64,000 bases of DNA from Planococcus sp. CPCC 101016 (lineage in GTDB: Bacteria; Bacillota; Bacilli; Bacillales_A; Planococcaceae), in contig NZ_VOHB01000003.1 in assembly GCF_007859295.1 (NCBI RefSeq), positions 310,001-374,000 on the forward strand, written 5' to 3'. Position 1 is the first letter of the stretch. Every line of letters begins with the position of its first letter. Positions 16,795-26,290 of the stretch are shown piece after piece. The notes beneath the pieces are model-generated. The model had not been told where the DNA came from. It saw nothing but the letters and a program-made list of their open reading frames with translations, and searched no databases. Position numbers and translations under genes: made by a program.

Positions 16795-19005
16795 TTACAC
16801 ACGCGTTAATTTATAAACAATAGAAGAAAAGTCTGCGGGATGTTCATTCGTGCGGTAACGGTTCCATTGCAAGCCTGCGCCCATCAGCTCGTCGCCGTAA
16901 AATGTGGCGTCTATTCCATCGATTGCGTACTCGAATTCAGGATTCAACCCTTTAAAGAAGATGCGGGTGTGGCCTGGGTTCGGCTGCGCCAACGCTTGGT
17001 AAAAGCCGAGTATCGCCTCACTCTGGTCTTCTGAAACAACCATCCAGCTTGTCACGTTTCCATCTTCCGCAAACGGACTTTCCATTCGATAAAATTGCCC
17101 TTGCTGGATCAGCGCGCGATTTGTTTTGTAAAAAGCGATTTGCTCTTTTACTTCTTCTTTTTCTGCATCCGTCATCATCATCACATCGAGTTCATAGCCA
17201 AATGCGCCAAAGTAAGCAACGTTTGCACGTGTCTCAAGACTTGTCACACGGCCGACTTGATGGTTCGGTACTGCGGATACATGTGCGCCCATCGAACTGA
17301 TGGGGTAAACCATCGATGTGCCGTATTGAATCTTCAAGCGTTCAACTGCATCGGTATCATCGCTCGTCCATCCTTGCGGCGCGTAATGCAGCAAGCCCGG
17401 ATCAAAGCGGCTCCCTCCCCCTGCGCAAGACTCGAACAGCACATGCGGAAACTCGGCCGTTAAGCGTTCATACAAGGAATAAACTCCGAGAATGTAGCGA
17501 TGCGCTACTTCGCGCTGACGATTTGCCGGCAGCTCCAGGGAGCCGATTTCCGTCATGTAGCGATTCATGTCCCATTTCACGTAGGAAATCGGTGCGTCAC
17601 GCAATACAGCTGCCATTAAGCTGTGAATAAAATCCACAACTTCTTGTCTTGAAAAATCCAGAACAAACTGGTTTCGGCCATGTGACATCTTGCGGTTTGG
17701 CACATGAATGACCCAATCTGGATGGGTTTTATACAGCTCACTTGCTTTTGAGACCATTTCCGGTTCAAACCATAGACCGAATTCCATTCCCAATCCGGTA
17801 ATGTCTTTAGCCAATTGGGTAATGCCATTCGGCAATTTGCGTTTGTCTTCAAACCAGTCGCCTAAAGAAGTCGTATCGGCATCACGCTTTCCGAACCAGC
17901 CATCGTCCAAGACGAATAGTTCGACGCCCAATTCCTTAGAAGACTTCGCGAGTTCAAAAATTTTCTTCTCATCAAAATTGAAATAAGTCGCTTCCCAGTT
18001 GTTGATCAGCACCGGACGTTCCCGGTCGCGCCATTTTCCGCGTGCCAACCGTGTCCGATATAACCGGTGGAACGTCTGGCTCATATCATTCAAGCCTTCT
18101 GAAGAATACACCATCACCACTTCCGGCGTTTGGAAGCTGTCGCCAATTTCCAGCAGCCAATTAAAATCAAACGGATTGATGCCCATCATCATGCGCGTTA
18201 CATCGTAATGATCGACTTCAACCTGCGCCAGGAAATTGCCGCTGTAAACGAGGCTCATTCCGTAAACTTCGCCTTGATGTTCCGTCGTCTTCGGCCGCTT
18301 CAATGCCAGAAATGGATTGTGCTGGGCACTGCTCGCCCCTCTTGTGCTGGCAATGCTTTGGATGCCCGGAACCAGTTTGCGGTCTTTGATATGACGCTCT
18401 CTGGCCCACGAACCTGACAGCTGTACCATCTCAAAGTCTGAATCCGGTAAATCGATGCTGGCACTCATCGCCCGGGTCAAATTCACTTCCCGCTGGCCGT
18501 GATTGAGAAACTGCGCCGATCGGGTAATCGCATTTAATGCTTCAAACACCGTATAAGAAAGCCGAACTTCCACATCGATTTCACGATCATATAAAGAAAT
18601 CTCCAAAGTGGTTGCCTCGTCTTCGTTCTCCACATAAGTGGCCGGCAACCCTTTCAGTTTCTTTTTCCCCCGAAAGATCTGATGATCCTGGTACACAAAA
18701 TTCGTAATGCGGCTGCCGCCTTCCTGCAACACTTGATAAGCAGGCTCACGGAAATCCGTCGTCCCGTATGCCGGGTACTCCTGCTTAATCACATCCAGCG
18801 AAAAAACAAGATCACCTTCATTAACACAAGCGGTATTCGGAGTCGCCTCCACATGAAACAAGCGTTCAAACGACTCACGATGACGCAATTTCTTTCCATA
18901 ATAAAGCTGGCCAAGCTGACCATTTTTCAAAACACTAAAAATATAACTGACTTTCTCAGTTTGCAGGTGAAACTCTCGTGTGGAGTCGTTGTATAAAATC
19001 GGCAC
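16795..19005 (-). CDS. GH36 alpha-galactosidase
   Basis: About 736 residues of glycoside hydrolase family 36, the bacterial tetrameric AgaA/RafA type. It has the N-terminal beta-supersandwich, a barrel with 'FVLDDGWFG' (369-372 region), 'GLWFEPEMVS', the nucleophile Asp479 in 'YVKWDMNR' and the acid/base Asp549 in 'WTSDDTDA', 'ESCAGGGSRFD', and a C-terminal beta domain. It hydrolyses alpha-1,6-galactosides (melibiose, raffinose-family sugars). It is cytosolic. The start is GTG 19005 with AGGAGG 6 bp upstream; the reading frame to 19068 has no better start. Confidence 0.94.
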   Translation of the reverse strand: MPILYNDSTREFHLQTEKVSYIFSVLKNGQLGQLYYGKKLRHRESFERLFHVEATPNTACVNEGDLVFSLDVIKQEYPAYGTTDFREPAYQVLQEGGSRITNFVYQDHQIFRGKKKLKGLPATYVENEDEATTLEISLYDREIDVEVRLSYTVFEALNAITRSAQFLNHGQREVNLTRAMSASIDLPDSDFEMVQLSGSWARERHIKDRKLVPGIQSIASTRGASSAQHNPFLALKRPKTTEHQGEVYGMSLVYSGNFLAQVEVDHYDVTRMMMGINPFDFNWLLEIGDSFQTPEVVMVYSSEGLNDMSQTFHRLYRTRLARGKWRDRERPVLINNWEATYFNFDEKKIFELAKSSKELGVELFVLDDGWFGKRDADTTSLGDWFEDKRKLPNGITQLAKDITGLGMEFGLWFEPEMVSKASELYKTHPDWVIHVPNRKMSHGRNQFVLDFSRQEVVDFIHSLMAAVLRDAPISYVKWDMNRYMTEIGSLELPANRQREVAHRYILGVYSLYERLTAEFPHVLFESCAGGGSRFDPGLLHYAPQGWTSDDTDAVERLKIQYGTSMVYPISSMGAHVSAVPNHQVGRVTSLETRANVAYFGAFGYELDVMMMTDAEKEEVKEQIAFYKTNRALIQQGQFYRMESPFAEDGNVTSWMVVSEDQSEAILGFYQALAQPNPGHTRIFFKGLNPEFEYAIDGIDATFYGDELMGAGLQWNRYRTNEHPADFSSIVYKLTRV

Positions 19006-19049
19006 AATGTACCTCCTACTTAAAGTTATAGAAGTTGAGTTTATGTTTT

Positions 19050-19190
19050 GTATATCGATATTCCACAAAACAGCTACGCTTGCCGCGGGCGAGCGCCAAG
19101 CCTCCTCAGGAGCTTTGCTCCTTGCGGGGTCTCTGCTGTCTCGCTATCCCGCAGGCGTCTCCGCTGTTTTGCTCCATATCTGCTAGTAAT
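19050..19190. repeat. palindromic dispersed repeat element, copy 3
   Basis: The element begins GATATTCCACAAAACAGC and ends GCTGTTTTGCTCCATATC, so the termini are inverted repeats. The interior has 'GCGAGCGCCAAGCCTCCTC', an AGGAGCTTTGCTCCT hairpin and 'TCCCGCAGGCGTCTCCGC'. It is related to the copy at 16399-16585, in the same orientation. Confidence 0.7.
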
Positions 19191-19269
19191 TTAGTGAAGA
19201 AATATAAGATTATAGTTTGTTAAGTAGCTTATTAAATGAAATTCACTATATTTTTTAATACTTCAGATT

Positions 19270-19393
19270 TAGATATGCAGCAAAACCGTTGAGACTCCCG
19301 CGGGGTAGCGCAGTGCCGAAATCCACTTGGGCGTTAGCCCAAGTTAGTTCGGCGCAAGCCCGCAGGAAAGCGAAACGGTTTTGCGGAATATCG
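19270..19393. repeat. palindromic dispersed repeat element, copy 4
   Basis: GCAAAACCGTT at 19280-19290 and AACGGTTTTGC at 19374-19384 form perfect 11-bp terminal inverted repeats. Inside are CTTGGGC-GTTA-GCCCAAG and an outer CCGAA...TTCGG pair, giving a nested cruciform. The right border GGAATATCG mirrors the GATATTCC border of copies 2 and 3. The inner part is closely similar to 8195-8260. Confidence 0.72.
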
Positions 19394-19404
19394 ATTGCCA
19401 ACCA

Positions 19405-20232
19405 TTAACCTTTAACCGACCCCATCATTCCAGCAACAAAGTGTTTCTGCATCAAGAAGAACACAAGCGCAGTCGGCAATGTGGCGATAACGATCGCTGA
19501 CATGATCACGCCGTAGTCTGGTGAGTAGCTCGATCCAAGGTTTGAAATCAGCAATGGAATGGTTCTCTTTTCCGGTGATTGCAGGATGACCAATGGCCAT
19601 AAGTAGTTGTTCCAGCTGTTCATAAACGAAATGATCGCCGCTGCTGCGTACGTTGTTTTCATTGTTGGCATATAGATTCGGAAAAAGACGCCCAATTCAC
19701 TCAAGCCGTCAATGCGTCCCGCTTCCACCAAATCTTTCGGAAACATCTTCGTGTTTTGGCGGAAGAAAAAGATAAAGAACGCCGTCGTTGCTGTCGGCAA
19801 AATAACAGCGCCCAATGAATCAATTCCAATTAACGGCGCCGTGTCGCTGATGCTGCCGAACATGCGGTACAAGGGAACCATGATCGCTGCGAACGGAATC
19901 ATCATCGACAGAAGCAAAATCGTGAAGACGATGTCTTTTCCTCGGCTGCGGTGAATTTCAAAACCATAACCGGCAAGCGATGCCAATAGCAGCGTCAAAA
20001 TCGTGGTGATGACCGCAATGATTCCTGAATTGATCAAAGCCGGAACAATGTCCACTGTTGCAAAAAGGGTCTTCATGTTTTCGATCAAATGAGTACCGGG
20101 CAATAAGCGCCCTTGCGTCACATCGACCGATTTATTGGTGATGCTGACAAGCATCCACAAGAAAGGAAAAATGGAAACGATGGCTGCGAGGCTTAGAAAC
20201 GTGTAAATGAAGATTCTCTGTAAGTTTTTCAT
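19405..20232 (-). CDS. sugar ABC transporter permease, MalG type (CUT1)
   Basis: This 275-residue inner-membrane permease has six predicted segments and the EAA loop 'EAGRIDGLSELGVFFRIYMPTMK', typical of MalG/GanQ-type subunits. The C-terminus ends 'FVAGMMGSVKG', as in CUT1 partners. It pairs with the MalF-type subunit upstream (ATGA overlap at 20229-20232). No ATPase gene is in the cluster, so it probably uses a shared MsmX-like ATPase encoded elsewhere, as known for several Bacillus CUT1 systems. Confidence 0.92.
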   Translation of the reverse strand: MKNLQRIFIYTFLSLAAIVSIFPFLWMLVSITNKSVDVTQGRLLPGTHLIENMKTLFATVDIVPALINSGIIAVITTILTLLLASLAGYGFEIHRSRGKDIVFTILLLSMMIPFAAIMVPLYRMFGSISDTAPLIGIDSLGAVILPTATTAFFIFFFRQNTKMFPKDLVEAGRIDGLSELGVFFRIYMPTMKTTYAAAAIISFMNSWNNYLWPLVILQSPEKRTIPLLISNLGSSYSPDYGVIMSAIVIATLPTALVFFLMQKHFVAGMMGSVKG

Positions 20233-21176
20233 TTTTTCTCACCCGCCACTCTGAATTGAATAATTGAAAGAATTACCACTAAAATTACGATGACATACGA
20301 TACAGTTGACGCGTAACCGAAGTCAGGCGTGTATTCGAAGGATAAGTTGTAAATGTATTGCGAAATCGAAATTGTTGCATTTCCGGGTCCGCCGTTGGTG
20401 ATGTTGACGATTTCATCAAAGATCTGCAGTGTACCGATTGTTGACGTGATCGATGTGAACAAAATAATCGGCTTCAGCATCGGAACCGTGATTTGGAAAA
20501 ACTGCTGGAAGGCGTTTGCCCCATCAATTCGAGCTGCTTCGTAAATTGACTTATCGACGTTTTGCAATGCCGCCAAATAGAAAATCATGTTATAGCCTGT
20601 CCATCTCCACGTAATTGCCAGGATGATGACGACTTTCGCCCAAAAAGGATCAGCTAAAAAGTTGATCGTTTGAGAAATAAAACCGAAATTGAGCAAGAAT
20701 TGGTTGATGATGCCATCGATGCCGAACAAGTATTTGAAGACAACCGAATAGGCAACCAATGAAGTCACACAAGGCAAGAAAATCGCGATTCGGAAAAAAC
20801 CTTTGAATTTCAATTTCGGGTCATTTAACAAGACGGAAAAGAAGAGCGCCAATACAATCATCAATGGAACTTGAATCAGCAGATAAATTGATGTATTGGT
20901 TAGCGCTGCGATAAACGTCGGGTCACCGAACAATCGCTGCCAGTTATTGAAGCCCACATATTCCAGATTCGCGCCCATCCCTGATTGAAATGATAATAGA
21001 AAGGCTTGAACCATCGGGTAAAAGTTGAAAATGGTGATGGCGATGATCGAGACAATGACAAACAGCCAACCAATTTTTCTTCTGAAAAAGACACCGGTTT
21101 TTTGGCGTCTGGTCTCTTGATATTTATAATGCACTGGGAGATCCACTTCGGCTTTTTTTGATGCTTGCTGGCTCAT
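20229..21176 (-). CDS. sugar ABC transporter permease, MalF type (CUT1)
   Basis: About 315 residues with a cytosolic N-terminal tail rich in Lys/Arg, six membrane segments and the EAA loop 'EAARIDGANAFQQFFQITVPMLKP'. It forms the channel with the MalG-type subunit and receives substrate from the binding protein at 21288-22586. ATG 21176 is preceded by AGGAGG at 10-bp spacing; an ATG three codons upstream is too close to that RBS. A strong hairpin separates it from the binding-protein gene. Confidence 0.92.
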   Translation of the reverse strand: MSQQASKKAEVDLPVHYKYQETRRQKTGVFFRRKIGWLFVIVSIIAITIFNFYPMVQAFLLSFQSGMGANLEYVGFNNWQRLFGDPTFIAALTNTSIYLLIQVPLMIVLALFFSVLLNDPKLKFKGFFRIAIFLPCVTSLVAYSVVFKYLFGIDGIINQFLLNFGFISQTINFLADPFWAKVVIILAITWRWTGYNMIFYLAALQNVDKSIYEAARIDGANAFQQFFQITVPMLKPIILFTSITSTIGTLQIFDEIVNITNGGPGNATISISQYIYNLSFEYTPDFGYASTVSYVIVILVVILSIIQFRVAGEKK

Positions 21177-21192
21177 GCTTCTCATTCCTCCT

Positions 21193-21266
21193 ATAAAAAA
21201 AACTTGAGTTGTGCCGGACTGGTAAGTGATAAAGCACTTCTACCAGTTCGTCGGCGACAACTCAAG
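21193..21266 (-). terminator. intra-operon terminator/attenuator between the binding-protein and permease genes
   Basis: A long two-part stem (21203-21212 with 21257-21266; inner 21218-21224 with 21241-21247) is followed on the minus strand by a run of eight or more U residues. It lies between the binding-protein stop and the permease RBS. Partial readthrough would give excess binding protein over permeases. Confidence 0.82.
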
Positions 21267-21287
21267 GCTTCATTTATTTCCAATCAA

Positions 21288-22586
21288 TTATTTGAGTTGT
21301 GCTTCAGCTTGTCCTTGGACATTTTCAAGTACTGTTGTAAGCTCTGCGCCGTTCAAATAATCTTGCATTCCAGTTACCAAGATGTCTTCAATTGCATAAG
21401 TGTGAAGGCCATAGTTGACTGCTGGAATTTCGTCTGTCCATGTTGAAAGATCCGTGATAAGCTGCTGTCCGCCGAAGAATTCATCTTCAACTGCGTATGC
21501 ATCTCCTTCAGCAGCTGGTGAGTAAGTCCCAAGAGCGCCGATTTCTTTTACAAGTGTTTGATACAAGTCAGGGTTTGAACCGAATGTGTTAAGCAAGAAG
21601 TCTGCTGCTTGTTCTTTGCCATCCACGTTCAAGACGTACCATGAGCTGCCTCCTAAGTTAGAAGCGTTAACTGCGCCTTCCATATCCAAACGCGGCATTG
21701 GAACGACTGCCCAGTTGCCAGATTGGTCTGCTGCTTGCTTAACGCTTGGTGTAATCCAGTTTCCTGTCGGTACACTTGCAACGTCGCCGCTGTTGAATGC
21801 GCCTACAAACTGGCTCCAGTCAGAAACGATTTTCGCGATGTCCGCATCCATCATTTCTTTGTATGTTTCAAATGCTTTTTCAAGTGTTTCGTTGCCTGCA
21901 AGGTTCGGTGTTGAACCATCTTCTTCTACATACCATGAACCATTTGTTTGAATCATCATGCGGACTTGCGCCAAATCGTTCGGATCCAATGTCAGCATGT
22001 TTTTGCCTGTTGTTTCTTTCACATCTTTACCGATTTCGATATATTCCTGCCATGTGATATTCGTTACGTCTTCCACTGTGTAGCCTGCTTCTTCAAGATA
22101 ATCTGTGCGTACATACAATGCTGCTACGCCTGAATCGAAAGGCAATCCGTATTGCTCGCCTTCAAAGCTTGTTGTCGCAATTTTGTAATCTGCAAAATCG
22201 TCTGAATTGATGACGTCCGTCAACGGATGGAATGCATCCGGGTAAGCTTGCAAGAAGCTTTGCGCACGGTAATCTTCAATCAGGACAATGTTCGGCATAC
22301 CGTTAGTTGTACCAGAGCTAAGCCCTGTGTTTAATTTTTGGATAATATCGTCTTGTGCATTTTCAATGACGTTTACTTCGTATTCGCCGTCGCCATTATA
22401 AGCTTCTTTTGCGTGTTCAAGAGCTGCGATGTTGAATGCTGGATCCCAAGCCCATGCCGTAATCGTATCTACGTCTGATGAACCTTCTGAACCGCTGCCT
22501 CCACTTGCCTCTTCATCCCCAGAAGAACAAGCTGCTAAAACGACCATGCCGACTACCAGCAATAACATAAGATAAAACTTCTTCAT
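21288..22586 (-). CDS. sugar ABC transporter substrate-binding lipoprotein
   Basis: This 432-residue extracellular solute-binding protein of family 1 has a lipoprotein signal (MKKFYLMLLLVVGMVVLAAC; Cys anchored) and a Gly/Ser/Glu-rich linker. The lobes include 'ITAWAWDPAFNIAALEHAKEAY', 'LPFDSGVAALYVRTDYLEEAGY' and 'VASVPTGNWITPSVKQ'. It delivers an oligosaccharide to the two permeases encoded downstream. The three galactosidases in the same cluster point to galactose-containing oligosaccharides. It is the first gene of the structural operon, with a cre-like site in its leader. Confidence 0.92.
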   Translation of the reverse strand: MKKFYLMLLLVVGMVVLAACSSGDEEASGGSGSEGSSDVDTITAWAWDPAFNIAALEHAKEAYNGDGEYEVNVIENAQDDIIQKLNTGLSSGTTNGMPNIVLIEDYRAQSFLQAYPDAFHPLTDVINSDDFADYKIATTSFEGEQYGLPFDSGVAALYVRTDYLEEAGYTVEDVTNITWQEYIEIGKDVKETTGKNMLTLDPNDLAQVRMMIQTNGSWYVEEDGSTPNLAGNETLEKAFETYKEMMDADIAKIVSDWSQFVGAFNSGDVASVPTGNWITPSVKQAADQSGNWAVVPMPRLDMEGAVNASNLGGSSWYVLNVDGKEQAADFLLNTFGSNPDLYQTLVKEIGALGTYSPAAEGDAYAVEDEFFGGQQLITDLSTWTDEIPAVNYGLHTYAIEDILVTGMQDYLNGAELTTVLENVQGQAEAQLK

Positions 22587-22602
22587 CTAAAATCCCCCTT
22601 TT

Positions 22603-22616
22603 TGTAAGCGCTTAAC
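22603..22616 (-). promoter_or_regulatory. cre-like site in the leader of the galactoside operon
   Basis: On the minus strand GTTAAGCGCTTACA matches the CcpA consensus at 12 of 14 positions and contains the perfect palindrome TAAGCGCTTA (22605-22614). It lies between a TATACT -10-like box (about 22633-22638) and the binding-protein start. Confidence 0.55.
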
Positions 22617-22644
22617 TTTACGCCTTACATACAGTATAACGACA

Positions 22645-22673
22645 TAAAAAAAAAGATTGTTAGCACAATCTTT
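22645..22673 (-). terminator. terminator of the YesN/YesM-type two-component operon
   Basis: A 9-bp perfect stem (22652-22660 with 22665-22673) and TAGC loop are followed on the minus strand by nine U residues. It separates the regulator operon from the transporter operon. Confidence 0.85.
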
Positions 22674-22734
22674 AGGTGTTTTGTTTGAAAATTTTTAGAT
22701 ATTTCAAACTTTGATATTTTAATTTGGATTATTG

Positions 22735-24543
22735 TTAGGTTCTTGTAATTTCTTTGGATTTCGTTGAAACATCTGTCTTTTGAAGAGGCAATTCTACTTT
22801 CACTTTTGTGCCTTCCCCTTTTTTGCTTGTAATTTCTACGCCATATTCTTCCCCGTACAGCAATTGGATGCGTTCATGGACATTGCGGATACCGATGCCG
22901 CTGAACAAGTGGCGTTTCTCTTTAATATCTTCTTTCGTGTGGTCGCCTTTTATCTCCATGCCATCGCCATTATCCGCGATTTCGCACAATAAATTATCGC
23001 CTTTTTGGGAAACGAGGATTTGGACGAAGCCTTCTTTTTTCTCGTTAAACGCGTGGAAAAAGGCGTTTTCAATAAACGGCTGCAAGATCAGCTTCGGCAA
23101 TTGGCGATCCAGGCAATCCGGCGAAATGAAAAAATTCACTTTGATCCCATCGCCATAGCGCGCTTGATTAATGAGAACATAGTTTTTCAAGTCCGTGATT
23201 TCCTGTTCCACCGTAATGGTTTGATCGACATTGCTGAGGGCGTTTTGCAATAATGAAATCAACGCATGAATCATATCCGTCGCTTTTTCTTTTTTGCCTT
23301 GCTGAATCATAAATTTTATCGACGCTAAGGTGTTGTAGAGAAAATGCGGATTGATTTGGTGCTGCAATGCCATCAGTTCCGCGCTGCGCTGCTTTTGCTG
23401 GGCCAGAACGACAAGGTTGACGTATTCCTGCAATTCGCTGAGCATGGAATTAAAGGCATTGGCGATTTTTTTCGCTTCATAGCCTCCGGTTTCAGCTACC
23501 GGCATATTAAAATCGTGTTTAGCCATGGCCGAGATTTGCTTGACCAACCGGCTGATGGAATTGGTCATCCGGCGGGAAATGAGAAACACCACAATCACCG
23601 CAAGTAAGACGATGCCAAGACTGATCAACAGAATTTCTTTCGTGTTGATCAGATTATCCAGAACCGCGTCTTTGTTTACGAGGTTCACCAAATACATATT
23701 ATAGGTCGGCAAGTATTGCGACATCAGCAAATAATCGGTATCAAAGACGTGCGCATCTTTGAATTCCAGTTGCTCTTCGTCCACTTCTTTTGCCATTGCC
23801 AGGATATCGTTCGCTTCCTCACCGATCATATCCTGTTTATTGCTGGAAACGATTTTTCCTGTTGCATCGACCAGCAGCACTTCGTTTTCAACACTCGTGT
23901 AGCCTTCGTAAAATTGTTTCAGCTGCGCTTCCCGGATCGGGAAATACAGCACGCCGTAGATTTCACCGGTCGACCTTTCCATAAGCGCTTTCGTCGCCAC
24001 AATCATCGGTTCATCTGTAAACGAAGTGGACGGCAAATATTGATAAAGCAGCGTGTTCGGACGATTGATCGTGTATTCGGTAATCGGGTGATTTCGCAGC
24101 ACTTCCCAGGAGACGGGCCAATTCGAATAATTCACATTGTACAACCGCTCATTGTTCCCGAGCACAATCATATTGGCATCGTACGACTCGACTGTCCGGT
24201 AGATGCGTTCAATTTGCTGGCTGATGTCGTGATAGGATCTATAGGTTTCCAGGGTGCTGGCATTCGTTTGGGTCAACACCCGTTTAATGGTGCCGTTGTT
24301 TTGCACCTCATGCGTCGCACCGACGATGGCATAGCTATAGTCTTCGAATTGGGTTTCAATCTGTTCCAGTGCTTTCGTATTTGAAATGCTGAAGGTGTCC
24401 ATAAACAGGTTGGAAGACATCCGGATTGAGCTGAAGGTAATCAATAAAGAGACGGCCACGATGCTGATCACCATAATCAGGAACATTTTAATGAACAGGC
24501 TGTTATTTCTTAAGATCAGAAAGGCCTTTTTCTTCATTTTCAT
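22735..24543 (-). CDS. YesM-type sensor histidine kinase
   Basis: This 602-residue membrane kinase of the YesM/LytS-like class has a first TM at about 18-40, an extracellular sensor domain (dCache-like) to about 290, a second TM ('LLISLGIVLLAVIVVFLIS'), HAMP, the His_kinase domain 'LMALQHQINPHFLYNTLASI' (phospho-acceptor His in QINPHF) and a C-terminal HATPase ('ADNGDGM', 'GIGIRNVHERIQLLYG'). It probably senses an extracellular galactoside or the loaded binding protein. It overlaps the 3' end of the response-regulator gene by 41 nt. Confidence 0.93.
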   Translation of the reverse strand: MKMKKKAFLILRNNSLFIKMFLIMVISIVAVSLLITFSSIRMSSNLFMDTFSISNTKALEQIETQFEDYSYAIVGATHEVQNNGTIKRVLTQTNASTLETYRSYHDISQQIERIYRTVESYDANMIVLGNNERLYNVNYSNWPVSWEVLRNHPITEYTINRPNTLLYQYLPSTSFTDEPMIVATKALMERSTGEIYGVLYFPIREAQLKQFYEGYTSVENEVLLVDATGKIVSSNKQDMIGEEANDILAMAKEVDEEQLEFKDAHVFDTDYLLMSQYLPTYNMYLVNLVNKDAVLDNLINTKEILLISLGIVLLAVIVVFLISRRMTNSISRLVKQISAMAKHDFNMPVAETGGYEAKKIANAFNSMLSELQEYVNLVVLAQQKQRSAELMALQHQINPHFLYNTLASIKFMIQQGKKEKATDMIHALISLLQNALSNVDQTITVEQEITDLKNYVLINQARYGDGIKVNFFISPDCLDRQLPKLILQPFIENAFFHAFNEKKEGFVQILVSQKGDNLLCEIADNGDGMEIKGDHTKEDIKEKRHLFSGIGIRNVHERIQLLYGEEYGVEITSKKGEGTKVKVELPLQKTDVSTKSKEITRT

Positions 24544-26065
24544 GGTGGATTTGGTGCTCCTTTCGATAACTGCCTGGAGACATCCCGGTTATGCGCTTGA
24601 ACACTTTGCAGAAATAGCTGTGCTCGGAATAGCCGACCATCCCACTGATGTTGGAGATGGATACCGTGCTGTTTTCCAGCAGTTCCATCGATTTTTTAAT
24701 CCGCACGCGGTTCAAGTATTCGCTGAAGCCTTCTTTATGATGCGTGCTGAAATAAGAAGAAAGGTAAGACGCATTAAAATGGAAGTGGCTGGCGATTTCA
24801 GACAGCCGGAGCGGCTCTGTGTAATGCTGCTCGATATAAGCCAGGATCTTATCGAAGTTGTTGGACTGGTCGTTTGCTTTGTCGCCGATCAGCATGACAT
24901 TGCGCACTTCCTCCAGAAATCCATTAAATTGATCCAAGGCCTCGTTGACATGTTTCGCTTCATTGATCGTCGAGAAGTAGGTGTATTTTTTCTGTTCGAT
25001 GTCTTGGGTATCGTATTTCATGCTGTCCAGCAGCACAATGACGTTAAAGACGATATTGCCTAAAAACGATTTGAATTCAAAGCTATCGTTGTTGTATCGC
25101 CCAGCCAAATAATCGACGTGGTTTTCCAAATACGTAAACGCCGCTTTGAAAAGCCGGTCTTTAAACATCTCGATAAAATGATTCAAATCAAAACTTGCCT
25201 GTTTTTCATTCTCTTCCGGCAGTCCATCGTAGAAAAACAACGGACTTTCCGGCAAATAGAATAAATATTTTTTAATCTGTGAGCGCCCATCGTCGTGTAC
25301 TCGTTTTAAGTCATCAATCACATCAAAAGGTTCATACATCACCCATGTCGTATCCGGCGTTTCCATTGCCTGGTGTTCAATCGTTCTTTTGATGCCATCC
25401 AGCTGACGTGGAATAAAATTGAGCAAAAGGATGGTTTCCGTGTCACTGGAATTCAATGCAAAGACCGGCATTTCTTGCAGAATGGACCGTTTCAACATGG
25501 TTTTCAGCTGATTCGGATCTAGATTTTTCCCGTGAACGCTCACTAAAGCAAACTGGCTATTAGGGAAAGCATTCGCTAAAGCAGCCTTTTCCAAAGAAAA
25601 ATCATATCCAAGAATCATACTTTCCAGAATCTCTTCGGTGGAGCGTTCTGGTTTCGCTGCTGCAGCACAATGCTGCAAATCTGGAATTCTGCTGATTATC
25701 TGATTAAGGATCCGCAATAAATCGGCTCCGTTTAACTTGGGTTTTAATATATAGTCGGCGACTCCGTTCTGGAAAGTCGACCGTACATAATTGAAGTCTT
25801 CAAAACTGCTGAGCACAATAAATTCGATGTCCGGAAACGCTTTCTTTCCTTCTCTGACTAAATCGATGCCGTCCATGATTGGCATAACAATATCCGTAAT
25901 GACAATATGCGGAGAAAATTCCGCAATCAATTGCATCGCTTCTTTTCCGTTCGAAGCTTCCCCGACAATTTGAAATCCTTCTTGTTCCCAGTCAATATAA
26001 TTAATGATCCCTTGTCGGATCAACATCTCATCGTCCACAATTAGAACTTTGCACACTTCTCCCAT
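24503..26065 (-). CDS. YesN-type response regulator with AraC DNA-binding domain
   Basis: This 520-residue protein has an N-terminal receiver domain (DDE at 11-13, phospho-acceptor Asp in 'VITDIVMPIMDG', Lys in 'LKPKLNGADL'), a long linker region (about 130-410) and a C-terminal AraC-type double helix-turn-helix (about 420-515: 'LRLSEIASHFHFNASYLSSYF', 'ISNISGMVGYSEHSYFCKVFKRITGMSPGSYR'). With the kinase it forms a two-component system next to the sugar importer, a standard arrangement in Bacillota. It presumably activates the binding-protein promoter. Confidence 0.94.
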   Translation of the reverse strand: MGEVCKVLIVDDEMLIRQGIINYIDWEQEGFQIVGEASNGKEAMQLIAEFSPHIVITDIVMPIMDGIDLVREGKKAFPDIEFIVLSSFEDFNYVRSTFQNGVADYILKPKLNGADLLRILNQIISRIPDLQHCAAAAKPERSTEEILESMILGYDFSLEKAALANAFPNSQFALVSVHGKNLDPNQLKTMLKRSILQEMPVFALNSSDTETILLLNFIPRQLDGIKRTIEHQAMETPDTTWVMYEPFDVIDDLKRVHDDGRSQIKKYLFYLPESPLFFYDGLPEENEKQASFDLNHFIEMFKDRLFKAAFTYLENHVDYLAGRYNNDSFEFKSFLGNIVFNVIVLLDSMKYDTQDIEQKKYTYFSTINEAKHVNEALDQFNGFLEEVRNVMLIGDKANDQSNNFDKILAYIEQHYTEPLRLSEIASHFHFNASYLSSYFSTHHKEGFSEYLNRVRIKKSMELLENSTVSISNISGMVGYSEHSYFCKVFKRITGMSPGSYRKEHQIHHENEEKGLSDLKK

Positions 26066-26290
26066 GAACTTACCCCCTTAATATGCAACTCATAAGAAAA
26101 CGTTGATTTCTGTGACTGCGGCTATGAGCCGTTTACTGAACCCAGTTCACTTGGCAATTCTCTCATTTCTCTTTTATGCCAATCTACAGATATAGTAACA
26201 TCTTTTCACGAAATCGTGTCGATTCAGCAGAGATGCTTGGAATTTTATTCCTCTTATTAGTTAACTAGTTGAACGAAACGAATTGCAACG

